64,000 bases of DNA from Dimorphilus gyrociliatus (Eukaryota > Annelida > Polychaeta > Dinophilidae). Location of the stretch: assembly GCA_904063045.1 (NCBI GenBank), contig CAJFCJ010000020.1, positions 1,418,916 through 1,482,915 of the forward strand, written 5' to 3'. Each line of letters starts with the position of its first letter. Position 1 is the first letter of the stretch. The translations under genes and the position numbers were made by a program. Below, one piece after another: positions 14,201 to 26,422 of this stretch. The notes under the pieces were generated by a model. It ran no database searches, was not told the DNA's origin, and saw nothing but the letters and a program-made list of their open reading frames with translations.

Positions 14201-17200
14201 AGACATGTTTGCGATATAAACAGTATATTATTAACATAATATACAGCATTTATTTTATATTCTGTACATGTATTCGCTTTCATAATTTTTTATTAGCATT
14301 TCATGCAATTATTATTGCCATAGTAATTGAATAAAGCCAACTTTGTTTCTGTAATCTTAGCTACAAAAAGCCTCTCTGATTCTACTATTAAAATTCTTGA
14401 TATCAGTCTTCTATTTTGGTGCAGGTAATTTTATCTTTCCTAGTTTGAAAATAATTCATCATACTGGATTAGATAAAAGACTATTAATAATATAACATAG
14501 AAGTAAATTATAATACATATATACATAATTCTTATCTAGTATTCTGTAACTTTTAGTTGTTATAATTTGGTGAAATTCCTGCATCATGCTGCATGAGGTT
14601 ATTTTATTTTATTGACAGTATGTATATATGTATTTAAAGAGGGAAAGTAATATTAATAGTAGACGGATTGTCTGATATATGTGTAATTTATTTTATGTAT
14701 CTTAGACTGGGCTGTAACAGTATATATATAGAATTTTATCGGTAGATATTTTGTATATCTAAATCGATAAATAAATTTATAAAACTAAGATGCTAACATA
14801 ACCAAAATACCTATGTTTTTCGTAAAACGCAAGGGGAAAAGAAAACAAATCATGTGAGTTTTTTTTCTTGAAGCCTTTCAGAAGACTAGAATTTTTCATC
14901 TAACGGTACTTTGATACATATAATCTGGGATATATTAATGAAGAATTATTATAATATCTCCTAACTGAATTTTGGAAATTTAGGTAAATGCGCCATCTAG
15001 ATTTTTCTGAATTAAAAGAGGCAAATATCATATAAGCATTATTGTGAACAAGTAAACAATTCTGTTCAATATGATGCTCTATGTTAAAAGTAGTATTGAA
15101 TACTGCATTATTCACCTGTTTAGCTATGTGTAGGAATTAAAAATATGAAGGAAATGTTATACGTGATTGAGGAAGAAGAAGACTATGATTTGGATGAGGC
15201 AGGAATCGATACGGTCGTATAGCATTTCCTAATTGATTGATAGTCGCAAACGCCCAAAAAGACGCCTAGAGGCGTCTCGCAAAGAATTCCGCGCAGTAAT
15301 TTTCCCATCTCATTCCTACAGGACGACGATGACTGCAACGTAGTTAGTCGGGCTTTATTCAGCGCCGCGCGACAAGGAAATTTGGACGATTTAAAAAACT
15401 TATTGGCGACAGCTACTTCTTTGGATATTCATCAAAAAAATCGACACGGCGAAAGCATTATGCATTTAGCTTGCAGCTCAGGAGGAGTTAAAATCGTAGA
15501 TTTTTTGCGACAGAAAGGTGTCGATTTTGATGTACGTGATCAAAATGGTGACAATTTAGCCTATTGGTCAGCGAGACAGGGCCATGTAGAAATCTTAAAA
15601 TTCTTAAAAGAAAACGGCGTAGATTTGAACGGAGAAAACGATGTTGGAGAGACGCCCTTACATGTTGCAGCAAGATATGGTCATTCTGATGTCGTAGAAA
15701 TGCTTTTAGAAGCGGATTGTGACGTTAATAAGCAAGATAAATTGGGTGAGACTCCTCTTCATAACGCAGTTTTCCATGCCCTTCCATCAATTTGTAGGAA
15801 ATTGATAAAAGGCGGTGCGGAGATTCACATTCCGAATAAAGATTTGGAGACACCCTTACACATAGGATCCTATAGGGGAAATGTTCACTGTGTCGAAGTA
15901 TTGCTTCAAAATGGAGCTAAATCCATGCCAAATGAAGACGGGAAGACGCCATTAGATTTAGCTTGCCATCGCAAGCACGTAAATGTGGCGTTGACTCTTT
16001 TGCATTCTGATTGCGAGTTCGGCGAATCTGCTTTATTTACAGCTATTCAAGAAGATCTTTTGCCTGTTATTCAAACCATGTGCGCTTTTGGGTGTAAAGT
16101 AAATATTCGCAACAAAGAAGGGCTAACTCCTCTCAATCTTGCATCTAAATTAGGTAATGTTGAGGCTGTTAGGTGCCTCCTCTTGTCAGCAGCTGATTTA
16201 GAAGAAGAAATAAAACCAAAAGAATTACAAATTGCTGAATTATTCGATAAGGTCAATACAATCGAGAAGAGGCAATATTTCACACGTCAATTAATGCCTG
16301 GAAAAGAACCTCTCAATAGAATAAAAGTAAAAATATTTGGTAATAATTCTGTCGGAAAAACAACATTGATAGATTCTTTAAAATGTGGACTATTTACTGG
16401 TTTTCTACGACGCTCTAAATTTGTTGTAAGCACAAGAGGAATTGATGTCCAACAGACTTCAATAAATGGTGCTGGAGATGTAAGTTTGTGGGAATTTTCC
16501 GGTAATGAAAGCTATTACCATTATTATGATCATTTTATTGGAGATCCAAATTGTGTACATTTGATCGTCTTTAAGCTAACGGATACTGCAAGCATTTACA
16601 CAAAACAGGTAAACCAATTTTCATAAACACTGAATTAAATCTGTTTCAAGAACCCATTAACCTATAAAACTATGTACTTCAGGTTCTTTTCTGGCTTGAC
16701 CACATCAAATCTCGATTTCCAATTCTCCAACCAATTTTACACTCCGGAAGTCAATTAATACGCGGAAGAGTGGCGCTGGTAGCCACTCACGCAGATCGTT
16801 CACCCGCACCTAAAGCCGTACTTTTTCAAATGATGTCAAATCTCTTATCGACGGTTGACAGACTTTATTCAGCCGATTTCTTGATTCACCCGGGCATTTT
16901 TATGGTTGATTGTTTGTCGGCAAATTCCCCAGGTCTGAAGAATATTCGAACTTATATTGGGGATGCGAAAGAGGACATTACACAGTTGATACTTAGGCCA
17001 AACGCTTTTTACGAAACAGTCTTATCTGTCTTGCCTACTCTTAGAAAAAGTACATCAAAATATGGTTGGAGCGAATTTCTTATGGTGACTAGAGATTTAA
17101 ACCCTTTAGCCAGTGAAGAGCATGTAAGACAAGTTGTAACTCTTTTGCAATTGGCTGGGGAGGTCGTCTATGTAGAAGGAGACGACGATGACTATGTTAT

Positions 17201-18182
17201 TCTTCAGCCGAGATGGCTCTGTGATTTATTGTCATCAGACGCTCATACTGATTTAAAAGCTTTGAAATTTCTTGAGATATTAGGACTTTGTGCCGAAGTC
17301 TCTGAAGATAATTTCGAATTTCCCAATAAAAACTCTTCATGCATTAGATTGGAAGACACATGGAAGAGAAAACAATATGATGTTTACGGGGGTTTGCGCC
17401 TTATACCCACAGGCGTCTTATTAAATCATATGTTCTCTCGAGTACAAGTTGTTCTAAGGAAATTTTGTAAATCATCAGGCCTCGATTTGACTCAATGGTT
17501 AAATAGTTCAAAGGTGTCTTCGGTTGATGTGGAATTGCTAATAACATCTAGAAACAACTCAATAGACTTGCAAATGAGATCCAATGATTACAAATTTTCT
17601 TTCCTAGATGACATTTGCAAAATTGTTGAGAAGACTATACTGTCTATCTGTCCAGGCTGCCATCTCTCAAGAAATCCTCTATCACCACATTCTCTTAAAA
17701 ACTATCAAGAACCCAAGTTTTATCATACATCTGAAATTCTCAAGGCACAGCTAGAAGATTTAGAAGTCTTAAAATACAACAGAATAGAAGAAGATTACGC
17801 TCATGTTGTTTGTCTAGGAGATAGCGTAGTAATAACTCCTGGAGTGCATTTGAATGCTTCAGCTTTACCTTTAATAGCTAAAAGACGATTAGCCCAACTG
17901 CTAGATCCACCGGATAGTCAAGGTAGAGATTGGTGTCTACTAGCTGTTGAACTGGGACTAGAAGAAACTCTGCCATCAATAGACAAGATACCAGGAAAAT
18001 CTCCCCCGTCTAGAACTATTCGCTGTCTTGACGAATGGGTAAAAAATGAGCCACTTTCTGCTACTATTTCCAAACTAATAGAAAAGCTAGTAAAACTCGG
18101 AAGAGAGGATGCTGTGAACACTATTTTACAAATGGCTCCATTGTATAGTGTGTTAGATGACGAGAGACTAACGTATACTTAA
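11262..18182 (+). CDS. DAPK1: Death-associated protein kinase (kinase, ankyrin, ROC-COR, death domain)
   Basis: Nine exons: 11262-11317, 12082-12336, 13086-13348, 13411-13486, 13551-13860, 14029-14109, 15124-15213, 15322-16608 and 16683-18182, giving 1,305 residues (human DAPK1 has 1,430). The kinase domain covers about 12-285: the ATP-binding lysine in AAKRI, catalytic loop HLDIKPEN, and DFG. The Ca2+/calmodulin-binding autoregulatory segment is about 310-347 (exon 6). Ankyrin repeats follow at about 385-690, a ROC GTPase P-loop (FGNNSVGKTT) near 716, a COR region, and a C-terminal death domain at about 1225-1300. The family drives calcium-dependent apoptosis and autophagy. Exon 7 encodes a very acidic linker (EEEEDYDLDEAG) that lines up with an acidic linker in human DAPK1; its donor (gtcgta) is weak. 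An alternative terminal exon at 14166 would end the protein after the autoregulatory segment (see findings). Confidence 0.9.
14166..14183 (+). other. Possible alternative terminal exon of DAPK (kinase-only form)
   Basis: After exon 6 (ending at 14109 with a strong gtaagt donor), an acceptor (tttag) at 14161-14165 would open a coding end of five codons and TAA, in the right phase. The implied intron is 56 bases, typical for this genome. The product would have 352 residues with kinase and calmodulin-binding segment only, close to the size of vertebrate DAPK2. A candidate AATAAA lies at 14770. Confidence 0.4.
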
Positions 18183-19872
18183 CTATTGTGAATACCAATT
18201 TGCTATTAATCTTGCCAGATAGTCAACAAAACTAGAAATTAGTAAATTTCATATACTTCTCAATAATGAATATTTTTATACTGTCCTGTTTGGCCACCAT
18301 ATGTCGAAATAACTACTTGAACAAGGAAAAAGATCACACTTCCAAAGATATTTTAAACAGAAGAAAATTACAACAAGCCTTATATGTATTTTAATTGAAG
18401 ATTTTTTTCCCTATATTAATAACTACTGATTTCTTTTGTACTCCACTATTTTTGTTATAATGCTTTTTTTCTCTTTCACCCCTTTTTTACATTTACCCTA
18501 AGAGCACATTTTGCACTTTTATTTGGATAACATTACTATTTTATTCATTTATTACACTTCGTAAAATGCCATTGCACTGTAATCAATGACAAATCTTCAT
18601 GCCTTGTTTATGTTTCCTCTATTCGTTTATAGGCCATTCACCAATAGTAACCGCGATTTTTTGTGTTCACATTTGTTTAATGAATTTATTTATTTAGTAC
18701 GAAATTGTCAAAAATTTTACATATAAAAAAGCCAAGACTACTTCTCAACGATTATTTTTATGTCCTCTTTACGCTTAACAATTTGGGTTAAAATTATAGG
18801 CTTAAAATATGTGAGCCAAAAACGTCATTTAGGTCTAGAATATTCTCGATAAAATTGAATTTATTTCGACTCCCTCCGGAATAGAAAGATTATAGGACTA
18901 ACGATTAATTTAATTTATCGTATTGTACAGAGAAAATGAAAGAGATAATATTCTAATGGGTAGGATTATCACGTTGTGATATTTTTACTTGATCTGTTAC
19001 CTTTCTTCTACACACTTGTAACATCTCTTATCTCTTTTATCCCATTTTTCTGTAATAAAATCTAATAGAATAGAAATATTTTTATGATAATTTTCCCCTT
19101 GTTAGATATTAACTAAGCAGTATATTCTCTTGGTGGAAAATATGAATTATATGTGTAGACATAAATAGCCCTAAATTATTATTTAGATTTGGCGTTGTAG
19201 TGTTTAACGTGTTAGCCCTTCTTGAAGAAAGTGGCTTAGCCTCAACATATAACAAAAGAATGTCATTCAATTCTCAGGCTGACAATATTCAGCTGTGACA
19301 AGCTCTTTTTTAAGTACGTATTTAAATTAGAACATTCGACCATACGCTGAATAGCCTCTCCTCTGTTAAATATATATATATATATATATATATACAAATG
19401 TATATTGTGTAATAGACCCCTTAAAAATTCCAATATCTGCTTAGTCTCATCAAAATATAAATTACATTTTAAAATAGGCTGTTTCATTCATGAAAAAATT
19501 TATTTTTGTTTGAATAGTTTAACAGTGGAAAAAAGAAGAAAAGGATTATCATGGTATTTATGAGTGGAATAAGCCATATTAACATTTTAGATTGAGAACA
19601 ATCCCAATGCAAGATAAAAAAAATTTTAATAACTATGCATATATTTTTAACTTATTTAAATATCCACCAATCATGAATGGTAGGAAGATTTTTGAATCCC
19701 CGCCCACAATTCAACCAAATATATTGAAATTTTTGTTAAGTTAATAATTATAAACTAAAAAATATCTCTAATTTTTGGGCTAAAATAATAAAATTTTTAC
19801 ATATTTAGATTTTATACGAAAATAATTTAAACGTAAGCCGGCCTTGAAGGATTCGACCTCTGCTATTTCAAG
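18183..19872. other. DAPK 3' flank and intergenic AT-rich DNA
   Basis: Nothing coding was recognised in this 1.7 kb. It should hold the DAPK 3' UTR and the promoter of the Ly6-like gene. A TA repeat lies at 19369-19394. Confidence 0.5.
19369..19394. repeat. TA microsatellite
   Basis: About 13 uninterrupted TA units. Confidence 0.9.
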
Positions 19873-20642
19873 ATGGACGCCGACGGATTGAAGTTGATCT
19901 TTCTCGCTTTAGTAGCAACGACTTTCTGTGGACTTGGTAAGATATCATACATTATTTATGTATTTAGTTGATTTAGATACAAATGCGATGTTTTATGGTC
20001 GAAAATGAGCTCACGTTAAAAAATAACTTTCCATTAAAATTGATTGCTTGAATGCAATCATGCATTACCCAGCGCCACAGATCGACACCATGCTTTCAAG
20101 CATGATCGATCAATTTACTACAAATTTTCGAGTATCTTAAGCTATTATTAATATTATTATGTATATATAAATACATATTCGATCTACAGTAAAAATTAAA
20201 AACTTGAAATATGCTATCTTTTACTCTTCAGTATCTTTTTACTGACCTTCAAAGTGTTTCATTTTCAGTTTCTGGAAACGATTTTTCCTGCTACGAATGT
20301 AATAGCAAATACAATAATAATTGTACTGATACCATTGACAAAGGAACACCTACCGTCTGCACGTCATCATCACATAATCATAATGGACAAAATTGGATGA
20401 ATAAACCATTTGAATTGTGCTTCAAGTCAGTACAGTCGTTTGCTGATCAAAGTATAGTTGTTAGGGGATGTGCAGCAAAAATTGATGGTTGGAAAGATGG
20501 ATGCATCGATCGTACAGGAACTCATGGAGTAAAAATTAAATATTGTTATTGTGAGGGTGATAAATGTAATACTGCAACTTCAGCATCGCCGTCTATTCTC
20601 TTTGTGATGTGCTTATTTGGTTTACTGTTCATGATGTTTTAG
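19873..20642 (+). CDS. Ly6/quiver-type GPI-anchored protein
   Basis: Two exons, 19873-19936 and 20269-20642, giving 145 residues. A signal peptide (MDADGLKLIFLALVATTFCG) precedes a single three-finger Ly6/uPAR-type domain that starts FSCYECNSKY and ends CYCEGDKCNTA, with ten or more cysteines, as in the invertebrate quiver/sleepless, boudin and crok group. The last about 18 residues are hydrophobic after a small-residue stretch (TATSASPS), as expected of a GPI-anchoring signal. Members sit on the outer cell surface and modulate ion channels, receptors or junction assembly. Which of them is the nearest relative cannot be told by eye. The start codon has a CAAGATGGAC context like several other starts in the window. 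Confidence 0.8.
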
Positions 20643-21281
20643 CGTAAAAAAATTCCGAATAGCGTAGTTGTTAAACTTTATAAGGCATGCTATATTAATT
20701 GAAAAAATCTTTATATCATATAATGCAAATCTTTTAGATCATTTAACTACCATTACTTCTTATTGTTGTAAATAATAACACTGTGTTTGTCACAATTTCT
20801 ACGTTAGCGTTCATCATACCTTTCCCATATAGTTTATTTCTGCTTATAGCTTCGAAAATTGTCGTTTTAACAAATCCTGTGACCCTTGTTTTATTAGAGT
20901 TATAAATCTTCATGATCATTATTATTGAAATACATCGTTTCACCCTTATAATTTTAAGATGTATTTATTGCTGTAAATGTATGAGTAGTTTGTCTTGTTT
21001 ACGTTAATGAGCATATTAACATATCCAGGGCTACTAATCAACACCTAGTTAAGCACCCGTGAAATATTTAGCACCAGTTTAGTATTTTCAGTGGACTATT
21101 TTACAACAAATAAAGATGTCATTAGAGTGTTTTAGTCTATTTATTTCTTTTTATTGTTAACTTGGTAGAAACATAAAGAAATTTTTAAATTTCAACAATA
21201 CCAATTACTCTAAAAAATAAGCAGTGTTATAACTGCAATAGTTTGGAAAAATTAGAAATTTCATCAATTATCACTCAGGTT
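20643..21281. other. Intergenic region upstream of FAN1
   Basis: Holds the Ly6-like gene 3' UTR and the FAN1 promoter. No coding exon or clear motif was seen. In particular, no upstream exon encoding a UBZ4 zinc finger for FAN1 was found. Confidence 0.45.
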
Positions 21282-24159
21282 ATGCCGAAGCGAAATTCTT
21301 CCAATCAGTCTGAATTTGATCGAAAAGCCTCAGGAAAGGCTTCAATTATTTCTTTCTTCCGACAACAACAATCCTCCCTACGAGTTAAAAGACGAAAAAA
21401 ACAAAAACCTATAAATGATATTGATTGCATTATTATCGACGATAGTGACGAAACAGGCGAATGCCCTACAGAAGATTCAAATTTATATAATACTAACGAA
21501 ACTTTAGACGGTAGCTCTAGAGATTCGACAGAAAGTTTTGATAAAGATACAAAAAAAGACACTGATAATGAAAATTTGTTCTTGCGTACCGAACACAATC
21601 AAACTGTAGCGGAAAAAGTTATAATAGAGGAAATTGATAACAATGATAGTCTGGGAGAATCGATTGTTCAAGAGAATGATGATAATCTAGAACATTCGAC
21701 TTCCAAAGATAACGAAGATAGCGTTGTGGAAAATGACTATAGTCCCTACTATCTCCAAAATTTCGTTCGTATAGTTCAGAGCGTTCAGAATGATAACATG
21801 TTTGATAACTTATTCGATGAACCAGATTTAAAGATTATAGAGAAATTTTTTGAATTGTCAGGTACATCTATGACTTTAAACATTTCAAGTACTAATTGTA
21901 TTTCAAATCTTGAACAGAACAATCTAAAAAGTTATACGCTCGATTGTTTTTGAGGCGTCGTAGGTGGATACCACTTCAAAAGATTAAGTACGCCAATATC
22001 TCTGACGATTTAACATCGTTTTTAAATGAATTAGTCAAGGTCAATTTATTATACAATGGTTTGTAAAATTATGCTTATTGACTTAATTTCAACGATTTGA
22101 ACACATTATTTGTTATTAGTCGATAGTTTATCGAATTTAGACGAAGGACTTCGGTGCTTGTTAAGTAGTCAAGTAAAATTGCTGGCAAAATCATTAAAAC
22201 TCAACTACAATGAAAGTAAAACGTCATTAAACAAGGCTATAATAAAACATGCCAAATCCTCTTCGATTTCTTCTTTCTTTACGTCTGGCAAGAGTAGTCG
22301 ATCTGACATGATTCTAAGACGGTAAACTTACTATTTAAAAATCTAAGAAGGATTCTATTAAAATTTCTTATTTACTGAAGAATAAAGGATCTTTTGGGTG
22401 ACTGTTACAAAATTAATGAAATATCGAGTGATGTTTTTATGAGATGCTTTATACTCTATGCTCCGCATTGGTCGAGCGGCGATGACGATTTGACCGGCCA
22501 ACAACTCATGTTTGTTTCTATTATATATGCCTATATGCCTTATTTCTTCAACTTACGAACAAAAAAAAAAACAGCTTCCAAATGTTAAGAAGCGATATCA
22601 ACAAGTCTTTATTTCCAAAGTTCGAAATTGTCAAGCGTAGTCGAATTTTTCACAACAGACAATGTTTAAAGCATTACCAAGCAGCTTTAGCTCATGAAAC
22701 AGATATCAAAGAATTGATTTCACAAAATGCATTCGAAGATGCTTATTCTCTTTTTTCTAAAGTTCTCGAAGAATGGAAGACCTTATTCCAAGAGGATAAA
22801 GAGATGATTAAGTAAAAACTGTTTAGTTAACAAATATATGTATAGTGTACTATCGATTAATGTATTAATTATAGACTAGACGAGAAATTACCGGTATTTT
22901 TAAGAGTATTCAGCGCCGGTACCATCTATACTAGAATAATGGTTATGGGAGTTGAAATATTACAACGTTTAAAACGGTATAAAGATGCGGTCAAACTAAT
23001 AACTAGTATTCTAGATCAAAGTACCTACGGATGGCACGTTAGAGGAGCTATGTACGAAAGATTAACATTAAATTTAGACCAGCATCTCAAACGTTATGAA
23101 GATGTAAGTTTTCTATTATCTTTTAGAAACCATCTCTCTTATTACTCTTTTGATTTTAGGCTTTAAATGCTTGTCAAGACGCGCTAAAGGATGATGGTGT
23201 GAGGGTTGGACGACGATTATCAATATGGCTGAGGGCAAAACGTATTTGCAATTCCAAATCGAAAAGTTTAAGAAAAAGGTGGACAGAATTTAGTGAAGAC
23301 AAACTGCGCCTTGTTAGTGATCCTAGAGAAATTACAATTACAGCAAGCAGAGTACAGAATGCTGGTGTAGGTTATAATTGGATTAGTCAGGAGGCATCCG
23401 ATTCAACTGATGAGAATCAGGTTACCTTTCTCAGGAGAGTTGAAGACGTTGCGCTAGAGCACTATAAAACTCAGAAATATTCGGAAGGCTTACACGGAGA
23501 GTCAGCTCCTTACAGATTTCTTTTCTCGCTATATTTTTGGGATATTTTATTTTCTCCTGTGCCCGACGTATTCCATTCTCCTCTACAGATCTTTCCTCTA
23601 GACATTTACTCACCATCTTTCTATGAAAGTAGAAAAGAGCTTATCGACAATAGAATAGAAGAAATAAAGTTCGCAGGAGAAGATGTAATTAATTTTCTAT
23701 TTTTACCGATTCAAATATTAAAATAACGGAAACAACATAATCCTATTTCAGAAGCTGCTAGAACTGCTAAAAGACTCTTGGAACGACCATGAAAATATGG
23801 AATGCATATATACTAATTGGGAACTGTTTAAAAATGTTGATCATTGCAGTAGCCTAGTCAAATGTATTGGAAGTGAGCATTTAAGCGCAATATTCCACCG
23901 AATAATAACAGACGTGAGGCGAACTTTAGGCGGCATGCCTGATTTAACTATTTGGTCTCCAGAGAGGAAAATTTGGAAACTAGTTGAAGTTAAAGGTCCA
24001 GGTGATAGACTTTCTACGAAGCAAATTCTATGGTTAGATTATTTTTCGACAGTTGGCATAGATGCTGAAGTATGCTATGTTCAAGGTAAAAAGCTAGCTT
24101 TTCAGAATGACATACTTGAAAATTTAATTTTTTTGCAGCCGTTACGTCGAAAAAATTGA
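21282..24159 (+). CDS. FAN1: Fanconi-associated nuclease 1
   Basis: Eight exons: 21282-21861, 21918-22058, 22120-22321, 22381-22509, 22575-22811, 22875-23103, 23160-23684 and 23752-24159, joining to 816 residues. The C-terminal VRR-NUC nuclease is unmistakable: GGMPDLTIW at about 741 and VEVKGPGDRLSTKQ at about 760 supply the metal-binding Asp, Glu and Lys of the PD-(D/E)XK fold, followed by AEVCYV. A helical TPR-like middle region (LPVFLRVFSAGTIYTRI, then LNLDQHLKRYED) and a SAP-type segment (about 190-290) precede it. FAN1 cuts branched DNA during repair of interstrand crosslinks. The acidic N-terminus contains SIISFFRQQ, in the place of a similar segment in human FAN1, but no UBZ4 zinc finger is visible. 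The stop lies 7 bases before the next ORF. Confidence 0.95.
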
Positions 24160-24166
24160 AAAAGTG

Positions 24167-24718
24167 ATGAAAAGAAGCTCAATATTTTTTATACTTTTAT
24201 TTAAAATAATAAAATGTCAATTGAAAAATTGTACAAATTATTGTTATGGTAGATGCGTAAACTTCCATAGAATTTATCAATGCCTTCAATGTCCATTGAA
24301 GATGGACGGTATCAATTGTAATTTATCCTGTATGAGAAATCTCTCTATGGACTGTCGTAGAAAATGTAGACGAACTAATAATAAGAATATATGTAATTGC
24401 TTTATATTTTCATGCCCCATGTCAAAAAGACATTCCGTAATGGAAAGAGTAACCTTTAGCGGAAGTAGAACTGAAGAGGAAATGGAACATATGCAAAATC
24501 CATTGGTAAGGGAAGCTTGGTCGCTAAAATCTTCCAGATTTGTAACTATTGAAAAGCTAGCCTTTTTGATTATGATTCTCCTAGGAATAACAATTTTACT
24601 CTGCAGTTTTATCTGGTTATTACTAGGTGGAAGTAATAGGAAAGCCTGCGCCCATTGTGCTATTGCGTTAAATCATAAGAAAGATTTAAGAGTAGTTCGT
24701 CTAGACAATATCAGATAG
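24167..24718 (+). CDS. Cysteine-rich single-pass membrane protein, family unknown
   Basis: An intronless frame of 183 residues. The first about 18 residues (MKRSSIFFILLFKIIKCQ) look like a signal peptide. A compact region with 14 cysteines follows (C-rich spacing NCTNYCYGRC, CLQCP, CNLSC, CRRKCRR, CNCF, SCP). A strong transmembrane helix covers about 135-157 (LAFLIMILLGITILLCSFIW), then a short basic tail with two cysteines (CAHC). The cysteine-rich part distantly resembles a degenerate EGF/laminin-type module, so an extracellular N-terminus is inferred. No family could be named. The ATG lies 7 bases after the FAN1 stop, on the same strand, and a good splice acceptor (ttttttgcag) falls inside the last FAN1 codons at 24137-24138. 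Confidence 0.6.
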   Translation: MKRSSIFFILLFKIIKCQLKNCTNYCYGRCVNFHRIYQCLQCPLKMDGINCNLSCMRNLSMDCRRKCRRTNNKNICNCFIFSCPMSKRHSVMERVTFSGSRTEEEMEHMQNPLVREAWSLKSSRFVTIEKLAFLIMILLGITILLCSFIWLLLGGSNRKACAHCAIALNHKKDLRVVRLDNIR

Positions 24719-25115
24719 GAAGGAAATAGAGAAGGAAATAAAAGAAAAACATAAAAGATTAAAAGTAAATGTTACATTTATTGTTTTTAAATATATTATG
24801 AGTTTTGTCAATAGTTTTCCTTTTATCTTCTCTTTGCTATTTTTGATTAATTAATTAGAAATCATAGAAAAAGTCGTTTTTTTTTCTTTAAAAAAAAATG
24901 ACCAACCTCTTAAAGGTGGGTCTGATTTTATCAAAGTTATAATAAGATTTTCTTTAAAAAGATTGATTTAATCTGTCAATGTTAACGCTGCATTATCGTA
25001 TAATCAACATACGATAAAGGTGAAGACTATGTCAATAAAGTACGCTGTTAGTACTGGTCTAATAAATTCTTTTGAACGCCATCTATAGTCTTTGGGCGAA
25101 ACATAACTTTGTTGT
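24719..25115. other. Convergent intergenic region with AGATGGCG octamer
   Basis: The 397 bases hold the 3' ends of the cysteine-rich membrane protein gene (+) and of the Ras-like gene (-). An AGATGGCG octamer (minus strand) lies at 25077-25084. No other structure was seen. Confidence 0.45.
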
Positions 25116-25854
25116 TCAATTGAAGATGAGATTTTTAAAACTTTTATTAAATATTCTAAACGACGGACTTATGTGACGTCGTTCAGTATCTTCTTGAATT
25201 CTTATATTCTTCAAATTAATTGACGCTTCGGCGACACTTTTGAAAACCTGGGCGACGCTTGAGTATTGATCGCAAGCTGATACTTCAAAAAAGGATGTGC
25301 AGGAATATTCTTTAGCTGTTCTCTCACCTGATTGTCTTGCAACATTTCTGTCAAATTCTAAGTCGGCTTTATTACCAACTAACGTTACCGGACATTGGGT
25401 ATGAGAAACAATATCTAAATAAGCTTGGGAGCTGGCTAAACTCTTCCTGTCAGTAATACTGTAAACAACAACGTAGGCGTCCGCCCAGTCAAGATATCTT
25501 TCTGAATTCGTACATTCCTCTTCGTCAAATGTATCCATAACCCTTATTGTTATTTCTTGATTATTAATAACTTCTTGCCTGTTATATGTTCCTTCGTGTT
25601 TCGGATCATATTCGGTAATAAAACGTTTCGAGAGATATTTAACGACGAGAGCTACAAGGAAAGAAACAAAATTTTTAAGTTATCCTCTTTTCTTTTCTAT
25701 AAACAAAGAAGATTGCCAAAAGGTCTTTAGTTCCAGGGAAGGAACCTTTCTATTTATGAGAATTTTTACCTGATTTACCAACCCCTACGGCTCCTAATAT
25801 AGCAACGTTGCAGGAAGGTTGATAGGAAGCGTCTTTGTGCTTCTTTTGGTTCAT
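25116..25854 (-). CDS. Atypical Ras-like small GTPase (RERG/RASL group)
   Basis: Two exons, 25770-25854 and 25116-25651, give 206 residues. G1 is GAVGVGKSA at about 22-30, G4 is NKAD and G5 is EVSACD. The hallmark segment WADAYVVVYSITDRKSL is typical of the RERG/RASL branch of the Ras family. The G3 motif reads DTFDEEE instead of the usual DTAGQE, so the glycine and catalytic glutamine (Gln61 of Ras) are absent. No CAAX prenylation box is present at the C-terminus, as in RERG and RASL proteins. Weak or absent intrinsic GTPase activity is inferred. The nearest paralogue (RERG, RASL10, 11 or 12) cannot be assigned by eye. Confidence 0.8.
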
Positions 25855-26374
25855 ATCTATCGATGACGCTTATAGCTGGCGGATAATGTAGTGCAGTGAT
25901 AAACGATCAGGCGCTACTGCGTAGTGAGAGATAGAGCGGATGCTCGGGTGCCGACCTAGTTTTCTCACGAAGGAATTTCTTTCGCTTACCACATAAGCTT
26001 TACAGAATTATAGGCCTTCAGATTGTAATAAAAAAAACCTCCCACTCCCTTCCATCAATCAACAGGAACCCGGAAGACGAAATACTATACAGTAAAGGAA
26101 AACTCGTATTCTTCTTCCTTTCTTTCTAATCCAGTTATAATCTTTCATTAGCTTATTAATAAATGATATAAAACTCATCTTAAAAAGAATATTTAAGATG
26201 TGAGAGATTTCTTCAATGTTGTACTAATCAGCCAAATCCCTTTTTCATCTCTGTGTATCTTCTCTATTCTCGTTCACTTCTCAGAATACCAATTTTTATG
26301 ATATTGAGAAGCAAATAAAAGTAATAAAAGACTGTTAAGATTTAATATTTGTAAGGAGAGAGGTGGGCGGAGGT

Positions 26375-26385
26375 ATGTGTGTGTC

Positions 26386-26422
<37 letters not shown>
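26375..26422. repeat. Compound GT/GA microsatellite
   Basis: A run of GT units passes directly into a run of GA units. Confidence 0.95.

Noticed and set aside
19840-19872. GGATTCGACC considered as a tRNA T-loop
   Set aside because: No matching acceptor, D-arm or anticodon stem around it.
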